Positions 52,448-60,072 of a stretch of DNA of 64,000 bases are shown piece after piece. The translations under genes and the position numbers were made by a program. The first letter of the stretch is position 1, and every line of letters starts with the position of its first letter. Below the pieces are notes generated by a model. That model saw only the letters and a program-made list of their open reading frames with translations, searched no databases and was not told where the DNA came from. This DNA is from Gloeobacter kilaueensis JS1 (lineage in GTDB: Bacteria > Cyanobacteriota > Cyanobacteriia > Gloeobacterales > Gloeobacteraceae), in contig NC_022600.1 of the NCBI RefSeq assembly GCF_000484535.1, forward strand, positions 1,364,001 to 1,428,000, read 5' to 3'.

Positions 52448-52543
52448 GACTTGACCCATGACTTCGCCGCCACTGGAAGCATAAGCCCGTCGTGTCAAAC
52501 TGGAAGCATAAAGCTGCCGAAACGGCAATTTTATGCTTCCAGT
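52448..52543 (+). repeat. ~96-bp repeat with hairpin, copy B
   Basis: Second direct copy of the element at 51846-51941. The hairpin is perfect here: ACTGGAAGCATAAA (52499-52512) pairs with TTTATGCTTCCAGT (52530-52543), enclosing TGCCG-AAA-CGGCA (52515-52527). It directly abuts the body of the broken IS630 transposase, at the point corresponding to where copy A interrupts the transposase N-terminus. Both copies therefore sit at the same place in the transposase reading. Confidence 0.8.
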
Positions 52544-53799
52544 CGCAGTGCCTACTGTGAACCTGTTGCTTGCGTTCTGCGCGCCAAAGCTTTGCTGCTG
52601 GTGGGTGCTGCTTCTTCCTAACACCCGGACTGCCAGCGCTATCGGCCTGCGCTGTGAGGACACTATCAGTCACTGGGTCCAACGCTTTCACCAGCAGGGA
52701 TCCGCCGCTCTCATGCCCCGACCCCGACCGGGACGGACGCCCATCTACTCCCCCAGCGATCGCCAGTGCATCCTCGATAGCTTTGCTCGTCCACCCCAGC
52801 GCGAAGGCGACAGTACTGCTACTTGGACGGTCAGTACCTTGCAACGCGCCCTGCGCCAAGCTCCTGATGGCTTGCCTGACGTCAGTGGTTACACCGTCTG
52901 GAAGGTCTTAGTCGAGGCGGGGTACCGCTGGCAACGCACCCGCTCCTAGTGTGCGACCGGGACGGCTAAGCGCCTGCGCAAGAACCTCCTCCACATCGTC
53001 CACGACCCGGACACCGAAGCGAAAAAAAGCTGATTGAGGATGCCTACACCCTCGGGGAGCAACTGGGTCTTGCAGTCTGGTGCCAGGATGAGGCCGGTCC
53101 GTTTGGCACCTATCCCTACCCCGGCAATAGCTGGCAACCGCAAGGATGCCCTCAAAAACAGAGTCACCAGTACCTTCGCAACGGTACCGTCAAGCTGCTC
53201 ACCCTGCTGCATCCAGCGACAGGTACGCTGCGGGTCAAGGGGGTGCAAAGTTGACCCAACAGCGTCCTGCATGAGTGGTTGAAGGAGCAACTGACCGATA
53301 TTCTCTCTACCCTGCCGCCTGCATCAGCCCCAGTAAGCGCTGAGGCGACTCGCAGCCAATGGCAAAGGTGGCAGGCTCAATTGCAGGTACGCATCACGTT
53401 GCCTGCAGTGTTGCCCCCTTTGCGGATGCTGCTGGTTTGGGACAACTTGGCGGGGCACAAGACACCGGAGATGGTGCTGTGGCTGTTCGCCCAGGGGGTG
53501 ATGCCGCTGTACACGCCGCTATCGGGGAGTTGGCTCAATATGGCGGAGGCAGTCCAACGGATCCTCAAGCGTCGTGCCTTAGAAGGCCATCATCCTCAAA
53601 GCTGGATGGAGTTGATGGAGTGGTTGGAGGCGACAGCGCAAGGATGGAATCAGCAGCCGACACCGTTCATCTGGAATGGGAGGCGAGCCGAGCGGCGCAG
53701 GCGAGCGAAACTGCATCGTTGCAGTGGCTCAGCGGCAGGCACCTTTCGCAAGCTGCAACGATACCACAAGAATGGCAGCCCTTCACCCAAATGACCCAC
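52544..53799 (+). pseudogene. IS630-family transposase, broken, with right terminal repeat
   Basis: Recognisable transposase pieces appear in different frames: VLRAKALLLVGA then LRCEDTISHWVQRFHQQGSA (helix-turn-helix region); VSGYTVWKVLVEAGYRWQRT before a stop near 52949; [20 protein letters not shown] (first Asp of the DDE motif); then [20 protein letters not shown] and [20 protein letters not shown] (second Asp and Glu). At least two stops or frameshifts separate them. The N-terminus is missing; a 26-codon piece that fits it lies at 51766-51843. The right inverted repeat is 53773-53799, followed by TA. Confidence 0.82.
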
Positions 53800-53838
53800 T
53801 AGTCAGACTAATAATTGACCGCTTCCGTACACTCAGTA

Positions 53839-54717
53839 TCAAATATTTAAAAGCCGATTTACTTTCAATATACTATCCATCAATGATGTACGTAACTGTT
53901 GTGTTCTAGGTACATCCATCATTGTCCCTTTCAAGACCTTAATAGCGAGCCGAGCTTCTCGTTTAATTGACTCATCTTCAGCATTTGCTGAGAATTTAGT
54001 CAAAATTTTAATCTGCTCTAATATATCTATTTTATCTTGAACATCAAGATAATCGTCTTTTTCAACTACATCTCTCATTTGAGAGAACAGCCTAGCAATT
54101 TCTAAGCTAAAGCTACTATTTTGTGCGCTTTTAGCTCTATGATCTACTCGTTGGTCTATACCATTTTTTTCTAAAGCTTGATTAATATGCTCTGCCCATC
54201 TTCTACGCCAGGTTTTCAGAAGTTGAACCTTATCCCAAGCCGGATTTTTTTTGTGCGCGAAGGTGGCTGGTCCAATTGGTCTTGTTGTCAAAAGAATTTG
54301 TGCGAAAAAATTTCTCTTATCGCCCTCTGCCTTCGGTGCGTGGATGCTTATGTCAGCTATCATTCCACGACTCACAAATTGCTCACGTACAAACCCATTT
54401 ACAAGCTCTACGTACTCTGATGCAGGAAGCTCCGCAGGTAGTGACAGAGTAACTTCACGAGCTAGTCTAGCATCACTGCGCCTTTCAAAGCTTTCAACCA
54501 TATTCCACAGCTCCTCTCTATTCAGTGCCCAATTAGGAGCAATGTCAGGAGCAATAATTTCTCGATGTAACACTCCAACTCTCCTGCTATAGTCTGCAGC
54601 TATGCCAGTACTCATATCCATAAGCTTTTCTCCAGCACGATATGCCGCAGCACCTATTGCGGAAAGTTCTCCTGCTCCACGGCGGATAATTTTAACGGAA
54701 AAGCGGTAGATAGCCAT
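53839..54717 (-). CDS. MobA/MobL-type relaxase, shortened and lacking the HxH motif
   Basis: A 292-residue protein of the MobQ relaxase group. The N-terminus (VKIIRRGAGELSAIGAAAYR then AGEKL) is the usual motif I. ELWNMVESFERRSDARLARE and LSLPAELPASEYVELVNGFV are typical. In active enzymes NPHxHVMLTTRP supplies metal-binding histidines; here the matching segment is KRNFFAQILLTTRPIG, so both histidines are gone. It is also shorter than most family members. It is probably inactive, a relic of a mobilisable plasmid. GC is low. It lies just beyond the IS630 right end. Confidence 0.75.
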   Translation of the reverse strand: MAIYRFSVKIIRRGAGELSAIGAAAYRAGEKLMDMSTGIAADYSRRVGVLHREIIAPDIAPNWALNREELWNMVESFERRSDARLAREVTLSLPAELPASEYVELVNGFVREQFVSRGMIADISIHAPKAEGDKRNFFAQILLTTRPIGPATFAHKKNPAWDKVQLLKTWRRRWAEHINQALEKNGIDQRVDHRAKSAQNSSFSLEIARLFSQMRDVVEKDDYLDVQDKIDILEQIKILTKFSANAEDESIKREARLAIKVLKGTMMDVPRTQQLRTSLMDSILKVNRLLNI

Positions 54718-54771
54718 ATATGACCAAAATTCTCAAAAGTGGGAAACAGTCTACTTTTATCTTTTGACCTG

Positions 54772-54819
54772 TAACTGCACCTTAAAGTAACTGCATCCTA
54801 AACTAAGTGCACCCTAATT
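54772..54819. repeat. Three 16-bp iterons upstream of the relaxase gene
   Basis: TAACTGCACCTTAAAG (54772-54787), TAACTGCATCCTAAAC (54788-54803) and TAAGTGCACCCTAATT (54804-54819) are directly adjacent, with no bases between. They lie 54 bases upstream of the relaxase start. Possible roles are iterons of a former plasmid replication origin, part of oriT, or an operator. Confidence 0.7.
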
Positions 54820-55003
54820 GGTAAGGGGCCATTTAAGCAAAAATTGAGAGACTCTAGCTACCGATCTTGGCTCTACCAGGTTAGGGTGGGGATACATTGC
54901 CCGGCTTAGGAAACAGCTCCTTAGTTAGCGATGCATCTGTAGCCTTCATGGGAGGGCCACTCCTGTGACTAAGACCTAAATACATTAAAGGGCAATTTTT
55001 GTT

Positions 55004-55333
55004 ATGCTTCCGGTCTCTAAAGAACCAAGTTCTAGGAAAGCACACCGGGGACGCTTTCAGGCTCAAGGAGGGGGTGTAGAGGAGTCCGTTTCATGGTCGC
55101 AGGATTATCCTCCGAGCAAGGATGACTGTCTGAGGATGCTCGAAGAGCTTAAGCAGAAACTGAGTCGTAGCCAGCAGGAGAGAAGACAGCCGCATTTCGA
55201 TCAAATAAAAGATTTTATTAGCTGTATTAAGGACTGTGAGTGTCAAGGCCCCTTTAAAAAGAGTTACCCTAAGCCCTCTGAAGGTGATATACGAATTGAT
55301 ATAGAAGTGCTGTGTGGTTCTATCCGACCCTGA
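55004..55333 (+). CDS. Hypothetical protein, 109 aa (mobile region)
   Basis: A 109-residue hydrophilic protein from ATG 55004. The middle is basic and helical (DDCLRMLEELKQKLSRSQQE), with a pair of cysteines late (CIKDCECQGPF). No domain is recognised. GC is lower than in host genes. It lies in the plasmid-like region with the relaxase, so it is likely to have arrived with it. The 286 bases before it (54718-55003) hold only the three iterons and no other feature I can see. Confidence 0.45.
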   Translation: MLPVSKEPSSRKAHRGRFQAQGGGVEESVSWSQDYPPSKDDCLRMLEELKQKLSRSQQERRQPHFDQIKDFISCIKDCECQGPFKKSYPKPSEGDIRIDIEVLCGSIRP

Positions 55334-55402
55334 CGGGTACAGTCTTTCAAAGATCCCTAATCTGCGCTAATCTGGAGAAGGAAGTGGCGCGGATATTGAT
55401 TT

Positions 55403-55711
55403 GTGAGCTACATTTCTTTCTTGAGAAAACCGGTCTTAAAATATCAGTTGTGGCTGAGTAAGGATGGCAGTTATACTCTGCTCCCTAAAGACAGTCCTAG
55501 TATGCATTGCCTGCTCGATCAGACTGATGAGCTTTTACAAGAGATTAGCGCTGTGAGCTGGGAAGAAGCCTGCAAGAAGCAGCATGAGCTTTTAGGGTGG
55601 GAGCCTTACCACAGCATGGAAAGCGATGCATGTGAGCAAATAGTTAACCCAAAGCAAATTATGAGAGCTAGGCGCGCTCATACATACTCTCAGGATCAAG
55701 CTTTTGCATAA
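55403..55711 (+). CDS. Hypothetical protein, 102 aa (mobile region)
   Basis: A 102-residue protein from GTG 55403, 69 bases after the previous orphan on the same strand. Segments seen are YISFLRKPVLKYQLWLSKDG and LDQTDELLQEISAVSWEEAC. There is no signal peptide, membrane helix or known motif. Low GC and small size fit a plasmid or phage origin. Confidence that it is expressed is limited. Confidence 0.45.
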   Translation: MSYISFLRKPVLKYQLWLSKDGSYTLLPKDSPSMHCLLDQTDELLQEISAVSWEEACKKQHELLGWEPYHSMESDACEQIVNPKQIMRARRAHTYSQDQAFA

Positions 55712-55874
55712 GGCAAGTGCTGATTTAGAAGTACTTCCTAAAACTTTAATTTGAGGAAATAGGTTGAGAGTACAGGCACGCCCGCTGGTGCTTTCAGCCA
55801 TAGCAGCACCTACCTTCGTCAGTATAGCCTGGGCAGTCTGAGCGCCTGTCCTTCCAGCTTTCTCTCAGCTACTT

Positions 55875-56180
55875 GTGTACCATGCTGCTGCGGAGCGACT
55901 GCTGGCGCTCATACTCTCCCCCCACCTGGCGGACCCAACTTCGGCGACGGAGTGGCTGCAACACTTTCCCGGCGTGATGGTCGTCGTCAAGCCAGGCGAT
56001 AAGCAGATTGGCTGGACAGCGACCGACGATGCTGAGATGGTCCAGAACATGTTCGCGGCCTACAGCGCCCCAGCCTATGTAGCTGCCCGGCAGCAGTTAG
56101 GCATCACCCAGCTCTGGATCTGTCAGATTGATCTGCAGTATTTACCTTCTGCTGGTGAGATCCTCGAGGGCAGCCTGTAA
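55875..56180 (+). CDS. Hypothetical protein, 101 aa
   Basis: A 101-residue protein from GTG 55875 with balanced composition (LLALILSPHLADPTSATEWL, DDAEMVQNMFAAYSAPAYVA, LWICQIDLQYLP). No domain is recognised. GC is close to that of host genes, unlike the two orphans to its left. It overlaps the convergent coiled-coil gene by 39 bases. Confidence 0.45.
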   Translation: MYHAAAERLLALILSPHLADPTSATEWLQHFPGVMVVVKPGDKQIGWTATDDAEMVQNMFAAYSAPAYVAARQQLGITQLWICQIDLQYLPSAGEILEGSL

Positions 56181-56438
56181 GTCGAGCCGCACAAGCCGCC
56201 TCCAGATGCATTCGACGCGTTCAGGGCGTATTGTCTTGGGCTGCTCAGCCCGTTGTGCTCTCAGCCTCGCATGGAACTGGCCGATCGGGCTTTGCTGATA
56301 ATCCCGCTCGAATCGCTCCTCTAGCTCCTGCAACTCTTGACTCCAGGCACGCATCTCGGCGGCGACTGCCTGCAGCTGCGCCGTCAATCGCCGATGGGTC
56401 GCTTCGTCCGGCATCTCAGGTAGGAGTGGTTTGTTCAT
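56142..56438 (-). CDS. Small coiled-coil protein, tandem paralog a
   Basis: A 98-residue, highly charged helical protein (LTAQLQAVAAEMRAWSQELQ, ELEERFERDYQQSP). It shares MPDEATxxxLxxQL and a later FxARxxxxx-Q pattern with the next gene upstream, so the two are tandem duplicates. It may be a small regulatory or structural coiled-coil protein from a plasmid or integrative element. Function unknown. Confidence 0.55.
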   Translation of the reverse strand: MNKPLLPEMPDEATHRRLTAQLQAVAAEMRAWSQELQELEERFERDYQQSPIGQFHARLRAQRAEQPKTIRPERVECIWRRLVRLDLQAALEDLTSRR

Positions 56439-56509
56439 CGCAATCTCCAGAACTGTTGCACTTCGCGAAGGTCTGGAACGAACACTTGGGACAAATTACA
56501 GCTCAGCGC

Positions 56510-56734
56510 TCACGCTGTCTCCGCTCGCTTCACTTGTGCTTCTTGCTGACGGCGAGCGTCGAAGCGGCCCACCAGGCTCTGCGCCTGGCGCTGCTCCAGT
56601 TCGTCTATCAGCTGCTGAATCGCTTCGCTATCCTGGCGCAGGTCCATTCTGGCCGCTCGAAGCTGCTCTGCTAGTTGCTGGCGGGTCGCCTCGTCCGGCA
56701 TCCACGGCTGAGGATTGCTTGTCTGCTCACTCAT
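56510..56734 (-). CDS. Small coiled-coil protein, tandem paralog b
   Basis: A 74-residue, charged helical protein starting MSEQTSNPQPWMPDEATRQQ and continuing LAEQLRAARMDLRQDSEAIQ. It is shorter than paralog a at its C-terminus but has the same MPDEAT opening block and GRFDAR segment. It is located 71 bases upstream of paralog a on the same strand. Between it and the deacetylase gene (56735-56924) I see nothing. Confidence 0.55.
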   Translation of the reverse strand: MSEQTSNPQPWMPDEATRQQLAEQLRAARMDLRQDSEAIQQLIDELEQRQAQSLVGRFDARRQQEAQVKRAETA

Positions 56735-56924
56735 GGCAGCCTCCAGGTGCGTTTGATTTGCTCGACTCTTAGCAATGCAGATTCGATAGGCTCAAGGCAG
56801 GCGCATCCGTTTCTCCTGGCAGTGAGGGCAAAGGCGATGCCAGGAGGACGGCTCCAGCAGTGACAACTGTTCTGCTTCAGCACCGCCAAGCGGCTGCAGC
56901 GTAGCCGCACTCCGACCGGGCAGC

Positions 56925-57938
56925 CTACTGGGGGGCAGCAGCGGGAGCAGGGGCGGGGGCGGAGTTGGCCGGGAGCTGGTTGGCCGGGAGCTGGTTCGGG
57001 TTGATCTGGCTGCGCGGCTTAATCAAGGCGGCCAGCGCCTCGTCCTGCAGCTTCATCAGTTCGGGAACGGTGACGAAGCCGTAGCCTTTTTGTTTGAGCC
57101 CGGCGATGATCTGCGGCAGAGCCGCGACGGTCGGATGGTGGCCGCCACCGTCGTGCATGATGATTACCGCCCCCGGCTTCACGTGATCGAGGACGTTTTT
57201 GATCTCTTTTTGGGGCGTCGTGCTGCGCACGTCGTCGCCTGAGACCACGTTCCAGAGAATGATGCCGTATTTTTTAGAGGCGGCGTAGGCGGCAGGGCCG
57301 GTGTAGAGCTTGCCCCCCGGTGGCCGGAACAATTCGGGCCGGATACCGGCGGTCTGCTCGATGAGCAAGGTGGTGTTTTCGATCTCCGCCTTTGCAGCGG
57401 CGGGGGAGAGCCGGTTGTAGGTGTGGCTCCAGGTGTGGTTGCCGATCACGTGGCCCTCGCCTGCCACCGCCTGCAACAGCTCCGGATTGTTCTGGATCGA
57501 GCGGCCCAGACAGAAGAAGGTCGCCTTGATCTGGTTTTGGCGGAGGATATCGAGGATCGCCTTCGTGCTCACCGGCCAGGGACCGTCGTCGAAGGTGAGG
57601 GCGACGACTTTTTGACTGAAGTCGGCGTTGCCGCCTTTGAAGGTCTTGCCCTGGTAGCGCAGGGGCAGTGTCGAAGCTGGGGCAGCCGGGGCAGAAGCGG
57701 TTTTTTGAGTTGGGGCGGCAACCGGTTTGGGTGTCGCCGCCGGTTTGGGCGGCACGACCGGTGGCGGTGGCAGCGTCGTCACCACCTGGGAGGGCGGCGC
57801 GGTCGTCGCCGGTCTGCTACCCGGCAGGACAGCTGTAAAGAGATACCAGAGGCCACCCGCCACGCCCAGAGCCGGAAGGCCGTAAAGGGACCAGGTTACC
57901 CACGGATTTCTGCGTTTTCTGGGTGGACTCGAAAACAT
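56925..57938 (-). CDS. Polysaccharide deacetylase (NodB-homology), membrane-anchored
   Basis: About 337 residues from ATG 57938, preceded by GAGGG. An N-terminal membrane anchor (WSLYGLPALGVAGGLWYLFT) and a long Pro/Ala/Val linker lead to a NodB domain (about residues 105-310) with all motifs: TFDDGPW (metal Asp), HVIGNHTWSHTYN (metal His pair), RPPGGKL, and AVIIMHDGGGHH. It would deacetylate peptidoglycan or another N-acetylated polysaccharide in the periplasm. The tail is low-complexity (NQLPANQLPANS). It belongs to the envelope cluster with the transglycosylase and amidase. Confidence 0.92.
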   Translation of the reverse strand: MFSSPPRKRRNPWVTWSLYGLPALGVAGGLWYLFTAVLPGSRPATTAPPSQVVTTLPPPPVVPPKPAATPKPVAAPTQKTASAPAAPASTLPLRYQGKTFKGGNADFSQKVVALTFDDGPWPVSTKAILDILRQNQIKATFFCLGRSIQNNPELLQAVAGEGHVIGNHTWSHTYNRLSPAAAKAEIENTTLLIEQTAGIRPELFRPPGGKLYTGPAAYAASKKYGIILWNVVSGDDVRSTTPQKEIKNVLDHVKPGAVIIMHDGGGHHPTVAALPQIIAGLKQKGYGFVTVPELMKLQDEALAALIKPRSQINPNQLPANQLPANSAPAPAPAAAPQ

Positions 57939-58096
57939 ATTTACCCTCAAGGCTTCAAATGACAGCTATCTTCGCTCATCCGCGAAATTTTGGACAGACT
58001 CTCGAACACAGATTTGGTGCCAATTTCGGGACGGCTACGGTGGCTTCCCCCACAGGGAGGATTGCGGTTGTCGGGCGATGCCAGAAAGCCCAGAAT

Positions 58097-60067
58097 TTAA
58101 CCGGACGAGCGGGGCAGTTGCCCTGCAATCCGGCGGCCCTCGTCGGTGTAGAGGCGCAGGTAGTTCCAGTAGTTCTCGTAGATGTTGACGACATAGAAGC
58201 GGGTCTCGCGAAAGGGGATCTGCTCGATGAAGTCCTCCGGGTTGGCCACCGGCGTGCGCTGCACCCAGCGGGAGACGTTGCCCGGCCCAGCGTTGTAGCT
58301 CGCCAGAGCAAGCAGGGTACTGCCGCCGAAGCGCTCGTGGGTATAGCGCAGGTACCACGTCCCCAGGCGCAGGTTGTCATCGACCTTATCTAAATCGAAG
58401 GCACCGGGTTCGCGCTGGGCAATCCAGCGGGCGGTAGAGGGCAACAGTTGCATCAGGCCCACCGCTCCGGAGCGCGAGCGGATTGCAGGCTCGAAGCGCG
58501 ATTCCTGGCGGATGAGCGAGGCGACCAGGAGCGGATTGAGTTTGCGTTCTTCGGACCAGCGCTGCAGTTGCGGTCCAAAAAAAAGCGGATACGCCTGCTG
58601 CCAGCGGCGCGGATCGCCGGGGGGCGAGGCGAGAAGAGTGAGGGTGGACTGGTTGATCGACTGGCGGTACTGGCCGCTCTGGGCTGCCAGTTGGGCACCT
58701 GCCAGCCGCAGCGGGGGGGTGAGTCGCCGGTGGTAGCTTTCTGCCTGCCACTGCTTTTGTGCTCCGTCGAGGTCACCTATCGCCATCAGTTCGGCCAGGG
58801 CAAGGGAGACGCCGCTTACGGGCGGGAGGGGCTGATTCCAGCGCACCGCTCCAGCGAGCGCCTCGATGTTGTATTCGCCGCTTACCAAGCCCAATCGGGA
58901 GGCAGCCCGCCAGGCGTAGTAACTCTGGGGATACTGGCGGAGGACGCTTTGAAACTGGCGGCGGGCCTGGGCTGTCGCTCCGGAGCGCTCCGCCCACTTG
59001 CCCAGCCAGAAGGCGGCTTTTGGGGCGAATGGGTCGTCCGGGTGGTGGGCGATGAGCCAGCGGGCGCGGGATTGGGCTTCAGTCAGATCGCCTTTTTCGG
59101 CGGCGTCCGCCGCCAGTTCCCAGGCAGCGTTGGCCGCCTTGGCGCTCTGGGGGTACTGGGCAATCAAACGGCGATAGAGAGGCAGTGCCTCGTCGGGCGC
59201 TTTGAGGCGCTTGAGAACGGTCTGCACCTGCGCCCAGAGCAATTCATCTCCCCGCGCCGGATGGGCACTCTCGCTCTGGGTAAGGAGGGTGAGGGCGTCG
59301 CTCACCGGCAGGAGTGGGGCGCGCTCGAGGGCCGCATCGACGGTGAGCGGCGAAGTGGGATACAGCCGGGGAAGCTGCTCCAGCAGGGCGAGAGCTTCGG
59401 GTTTACGGCCCAGGCGCTTCAGCACTTGAGCACGGGCAAACAGGCTTTCGGCGCTCATCGGAGCGCGCCCGAGGGCTTGAAGAGCCCGCGTCGGATCGAC
59501 CGGGCGGTAGACCTCCGCCACCGCCTGCCACTGGATCGGGCTCAAGCCGCCCAGTTTTTCCCAGCGGCGGGCCATGGCGTAGGCGAGGGTGCTCTCCGGA
59601 AAGTAGCGCACCAGATGGGCAATCAAGGTGCGATCGTCGGGTGTTGCGACGAGGGCCGCCTCGATCGCCTCACGGCTACGGGGATGGTCGGGGTAGCGCC
59701 GCAACAGTTCGCCCAGGGCGGCGCGCTCTCCCTGGCGGCTCAGATGGGCCAGCGCCTCGGGGATCAGGTTGCTCTTGGGATGCTCCGCTATCCACCGGCG
59801 GCCCTCCCCCCGGCTGAGGGCGACTAAAAGCGACAGACGTTCGGCCAGGGGCGGATAGACCAGCCCTTCGAGCTGCTTGCGGGCAGCGGCGTAATCGCCG
59901 CGCCCGAAGGCTGCACTACCCTCGCGGTAGCGCTGCAGGCGCACCGGGGCGGATTGGGCACCGGTCTGGGCCTGCAAAGCGCCAAAACCGAGCCAGCCTG
60001 CTCCCAACAAAGCCGCCAGCGCAGCGATGGCCAGCAACGAGCGAGGGGAGCGCAGGCGATCGAGCAT
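58097..60067 (-). CDS. Soluble lytic murein transglycosylase (Slt-type) with TPR-like helical region
   Basis: About 656 residues from ATG 60067, preceded by GAGGG; it begins 5 bases after the amidase stop. An N-terminal signal/anchor (SLLAIAALAALLGAGWLGFG) is followed by a long helical superhelix with tetratricopeptide-like repeats (FARAQVLKRLGRKPEALALL, LYRRLIAQYPQSAKAANAAW). The C-terminal SLT domain has LIRQESRFEPAIRSRSGAVG (catalytic Glu about residue 522), LMQLLPSTARWIA, and LASYNAGPGNVSRWV. It cleaves peptidoglycan glycan strands to 1,6-anhydro ends. Confidence 0.93.
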   Translation of the reverse strand: MLDRLRSPRSLLAIAALAALLGAGWLGFGALQAQTGAQSAPVRLQRYREGSAAFGRGDYAAARKQLEGLVYPPLAERLSLLVALSRGEGRRWIAEHPKSNLIPEALAHLSRQGERAALGELLRRYPDHPRSREAIEAALVATPDDRTLIAHLVRYFPESTLAYAMARRWEKLGGLSPIQWQAVAEVYRPVDPTRALQALGRAPMSAESLFARAQVLKRLGRKPEALALLEQLPRLYPTSPLTVDAALERAPLLPVSDALTLLTQSESAHPARGDELLWAQVQTVLKRLKAPDEALPLYRRLIAQYPQSAKAANAAWELAADAAEKGDLTEAQSRARWLIAHHPDDPFAPKAAFWLGKWAERSGATAQARRQFQSVLRQYPQSYYAWRAASRLGLVSGEYNIEALAGAVRWNQPLPPVSGVSLALAELMAIGDLDGAQKQWQAESYHRRLTPPLRLAGAQLAAQSGQYRQSINQSTLTLLASPPGDPRRWQQAYPLFFGPQLQRWSEERKLNPLLVASLIRQESRFEPAIRSRSGAVGLMQLLPSTARWIAQREPGAFDLDKVDDNLRLGTWYLRYTHERFGGSTLLALASYNAGPGNVSRWVQRTPVANPEDFIEQIPFRETRFYVVNIYENYWNYLRLYTDEGRRIAGQLPRSSG

Positions 60068-60072
60068 TGCCC

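Noticed and set aside
54881-55066. Minus-strand open frame of 61 codons in the plasmid-like region
   Set aside because: No ribosome site, overlaps the start of the 55004 gene, no recognisable features.
58448-59827. Plus-strand open frame of 459 codons opposite the lytic transglycosylase
   Set aside because: Antisense to a gene with a clear SLT domain; product shows no motifs and biased composition.
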